From NCBI GenBank assembly GCA_005240105.1, contig SBAT01000448.1, forward strand, positions 1-18,662: a DNA stretch of 18,662 nt. The letters run 5' to 3'. The stretch is from Chloroflexota bacterium (GTDB taxonomy: Bacteria; Cyanobacteriota; Vampirovibrionia; Obscuribacterales; Obscuribacteraceae). The notes beneath the pieces are model-generated. The model was given only the letters and a program-made list of their open reading frames with translations, was not told where the DNA came from and made no database searches. Positions within the stretch are counted from its first letter, which is position 1; each line of letters begins with the position of its first letter. A program made the translations under genes and the position numbers. Below are positions 16,497 through 18,662 of the stretch, piece by piece.

Positions 16497-17678
16497 ATGG
16501 CAATGGCGGTAATTGGCATACTGACCTGTCTTGTTTGTTGGTTGAAACAAACCAATAAGATGAGTACCCAATTGTTTTCCCTGACGATACTTGCCTCTTT
16601 GTATGGGCTTTTCATGTTCCATGCCTTTAGCTTTGCCCACCACCCGGCACAGCCCGACTACTTCGAGGAGAAGTGTTATCTAGAGCGCCAATTGCGGGCT
16701 CAGAATAGGGATATGAGCAAACTGGAGAACCTTGGTGGTGAGCGTTGTATCACGCTATATATTGCCGGATTATTGCAGCCAAATAATTTGGAGAGCGGTG
16801 ATGCGGTGCAAAAGACAATCGACCATTATCAGTTAAGCAGGCAAATGTTGGCTGTGAGCACGCACACTCATCAGCACTATGGCTCATCTTCGGGTTACTT
16901 GCTTTCGGAGACCGCCGATTACCGCAACCTTTTTGTTGATGTGCTTAATAAGTCACACATCAGTGGCAAGAAATTGATTGACAAGGAAGGCAATAGACAA
17001 AAGACTGATTTGCCCTTGTATCGCGTCTATCAAATAACATCCACGGGTTATGTAATGGGGATGATTGATAAATTTACTTTTGGCAGGTTTTCAAAAACCG
17101 GCTTGCTTGACCCAAAGCTATTCGACTTGTGGGTAGAAGACCCATCTTGGAATGCCAGAATCTACAGGGTAAAAGAACCGATGCCGCATGTTTATTTAAG
17201 CTACCGTTGGCAATGGTTGGACTCTCAAGAAAAGGCTATTCAGGCGATAGTTGACGCTGAAAAATCCGGTTTTGATCCTTGGAAGGAAACACTTTTGGAG
17301 ATAGGCAATTTAAAGCCAGGCGAATTGAGGCAACCTGATGTCAGCCCCCCACCAGCTAGTAGTGCTGAGCTTAACGAAAATTCGCCTAACCAGATGAACA
17401 TCGAAACAACAAGCGCAATTCCGGCACTTCTGGTTCTTACCGATCATTACTATCCTGGCTGGGTGGCTTCTGTCGATGGAAATGCGACACCAATTTTAAG
17501 AGCTAATGCCGTATTAAGGGCGGTCTTTGTGCCGGCAGGCAAACACCAGGTTCAATTCAAGTATGAGCCGAGAAGTCTGACACTGGCTTTGGCAATTTCA
17601 ATTGCTGCTTCGATTATCCTCTTGGCCGTAGCAATAGTTACTGTTCTGATGGATAAACGTCGTTACTTTTCTAGTTGA
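16497..17678 (+). CDS. YfhO-family membrane protein, copy 2, C-terminal part after the TAG
   Basis: In-frame continuation of copy 2. The next codons after the TAG are open, and the first ATG is at 16497. The 393 residues hold the last membrane helices of the bundle, the soluble domain (HYGSSSGYLLSETADYRNLF; LDPKLFDLWVEDPSWNARIYRV) and the closing signature LTDHYYPGWVASVDG, VPAGKHQVQFKYEP and a terminal membrane helix, all matching copy 1. No further stop or frameshift occurs in about 1.2 kb, which suggests either a very recent break or continued selection. The ribosome site before 16497 is poor, so independent translation is doubtful. It ends in TGA, overlapping the convergent PMT-like gene by 8 bp. 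Best seen as the second half of one broken or read-through gene. Confidence 0.75.
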   Translation: MAMAVIGILTCLVCWLKQTNKMSTQLFSLTILASLYGLFMFHAFSFAHHPAQPDYFEEKCYLERQLRAQNRDMSKLENLGGERCITLYIAGLLQPNNLESGDAVQKTIDHYQLSRQMLAVSTHTHQHYGSSSGYLLSETADYRNLFVDVLNKSHISGKKLIDKEGNRQKTDLPLYRVYQITSTGYVMGMIDKFTFGRFSKTGLLDPKLFDLWVEDPSWNARIYRVKEPMPHVYLSYRWQWLDSQEKAIQAIVDAEKSGFDPWKETLLEIGNLKPGELRQPDVSPPPASSAELNENSPNQMNIETTSAIPALLVLTDHYYPGWVASVDGNATPILRANAVLRAVFVPAGKHQVQFKYEPRSLTLALAISIAASIILLAVAIVTVLMDKRRYFSS

Positions 17679-18662
17679 GTCTCCAGAGATGGCCGAGTTT
17701 GTCTAGTGGTGTCATTTTGTCAATTCCTTTTGCCTTCAACTCCAGTAAGAGTTGAGAACTAGGAGTGAGCAAGAAAATGTCGTAGGAATTATCGGGAAGC
17801 TTCTCCATTGGCTGAGCAGGTAGAAGTCTAAGGGGGATTTCCGGTCTTAATAGATGACTGAGGACAAGCATTGTGCCCGCGCCGGCGTCAGAAAGTAAGT
17901 ATGGCTTGGGCGACTGGTTGATTGTCTCGGCAATGGGAATTAAGTAGTTGCTGTGCTGTTTGTTCCACCACGTTTTTTCTTGCAGCATCAGCCAATCTGA
18001 TGTCAGGGCAAAACCAATGAAGATGGCAAAAAGTGCAGCGCCTGTTAAGGATTTCCATCTGTTATTTGATGCTATCAGCCTGCCTATCAGATAAGTCATG
18101 GACAGAAGCAAAGCTAAATAGAGCGGAAAAAGGTAACGCGGAATAAAAGAGCGTATACCACCCAAGAAGAAATCCGGTGCCATAAGAGACAGAGTTGGAA
18201 TGAGACCAAGGCAAGCTAGAAAGAAAATAGGCTTGCGTTGGTTGCTGTATAAAAAGGCGGCAACGGCAAATAGTTGCATTATGGGAATAGCACAGGCAAC
18301 CAGGGCAAAGTATTCAGTCGTGGGCAGATCAATAAAAGGATAGCAAATATCGTAAAGCCAATCTTGTTGATTGACAGAGGCGACTGAGTTCCAGGCTGTC
18401 CGTGCCTTCGTTATGTCCAAGCTGTGAAACAAAACGTACAACCAAGGACTAAATAGAGCAAAGGCTGCCGCAGCGGATATGAAAAATGGGAGACTTTCTT
18501 TCCAGTTGTTTTTCTTAATAGCTACAGTTGCTACGTAAAATGCCTGCCCTAACAAAACTAGAATGGACAGTGGGTGAATCCACAGAGCAGCAGCTGCGCA
18601 GAGCGAATAAAATAGCCACCATCGTTTGTTCGCTTGCATTGCTTTTAACAGGCAGAGGCTCA
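17671..18662 (-). CDS. GT-C family glycosyltransferase (PMT/ArnT-like), 5' end beyond the window
   Basis: The reading frame is open to the right edge, so the N-terminal part, which should hold the catalytic acidic motif, is missing; an ATG at 18637-18639 is probably internal. The visible 330 residues contain about eight hydrophobic helices. The pattern RWWLFYSLCAAAALWIHPLS is typical of the middle of PMT/GT39 and related polyprenyl-phosphate-sugar transferases, where a helix ending in a Y-T-H or W-I-H type sequence recurs; SFIPRYLFPLYLALLL is the matching later block. A soluble C-terminal tail follows (DAGAGTMLVLSHLL ... DKLGHLWRLN). Enzymes of this group add sugars on the outer face of the membrane from undecaprenyl-phosphate carriers. 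The stop is TAG. It converges on copy 2 of YfhO with an 8-bp overlap, in keeping with an envelope glycosylation locus. Confidence 0.8.
   Translation of the reverse strand, partial: SLCLLKAMQANKRWWLFYSLCAAAALWIHPLSILVLLGQAFYVATVAIKKNNWKESLPFFISAAAAFALFSPWLYVLFHSLDITKARTAWNSVASVNQQDWLYDICYPFIDLPTTEYFALVACAIPIMQLFAVAAFLYSNQRKPIFFLACLGLIPTLSLMAPDFFLGGIRSFIPRYLFPLYLALLLSMTYLIGRLIASNNRWKSLTGAALFAIFIGFALTSDWLMLQEKTWWNKQHSNYLIPIAETINQSPKPYLLSDAGAGTMLVLSHLLRPEIPLRLLPAQPMEKLPDNSYDIFLLTPSSQLLLELKAKGIDKMTPLDKLGHLWRLN

Noticed and set aside
1..18662. CRISPR array, tRNA, rRNA, insertion sequence or phage genes
   Set aside because: No regularly spaced direct repeats, cloverleaf-like sequences, transposase or integrase motifs, or terminal inverted repeats with target duplications were seen on reading either strand.

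Overview
The window looks like chromosomal DNA from a Gram-negative-type bacterium with moderate GC. I see no mobile element, CRISPR array, tRNA or rRNA. The best taxonomic hint is the MraY at the left edge. Its stretch before the HHH motif (a G-x-GKRLF sequence, then APLHHHFE) resembles cyanobacterial MraY. A GspG-like pseudopilin, large TPR proteins, a GT9 enzyme and an LCP protein fit a non-photosynthetic relative of Cyanobacteria (Melainabacteria/Vampirovibrionia, perhaps Obscuribacterales). This is inference from remembered family features, at roughly 40% confidence.

Layout. Positions 1-1077: mraY, lipid I synthesis, with an unusual insertion in a cytoplasmic loop. Positions 1147-5704: a signalling operon of a 620-residue TPR protein, a membrane histidine kinase (TAATG overlap) and a receiver/HD-GYP response regulator. 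Positions 5535-8042: a GT9 glycosyltransferase on the minus strand, its 3' end overlapping the regulator gene by 170 bp, and a divergent LCP (LytR-CpsA-Psr) gene. Positions 8148-8387: a small unknown protein, followed by a strong palindrome. Positions 8463-8762: a long leader with several inverted repeats, then a type II/IV pseudopilin with a clear Rho-independent terminator. Positions 9309-10979: a membrane-anchored TPR-like protein and a metallo-beta-lactamase-fold hydrolase. Positions 10928-12550: a UDP-galactopyranose-mutase-like FAD oxidoreductase on the minus strand. Positions 12610-17678: two tandem YfhO-family membrane proteins, the second split by one in-frame TAG. Positions 17671-18662: the 3' part of a GT-C (PMT/ArnT-like) glycosyltransferase on the minus strand, running off the right edge.

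The theme is the cell envelope. MraY makes the lipid-linked peptidoglycan precursor. LCP proteins attach glycopolymers to the wall. GT9, YfhO and PMT-like proteins transfer sugars. The FAD enzyme probably modifies a nucleotide sugar or lipid. The pseudopilin belongs to a secretion or pilus machine, and the kinase/HD-GYP pair probably lowers c-di-GMP in response to a signal.

I do not see a clearly new defence or mobile system. The items most worth checking are the TAG-split YfhO paralogue, the 170-bp antisense coding overlap, the MraY loop insertion and the folded leader before the pseudopilin.
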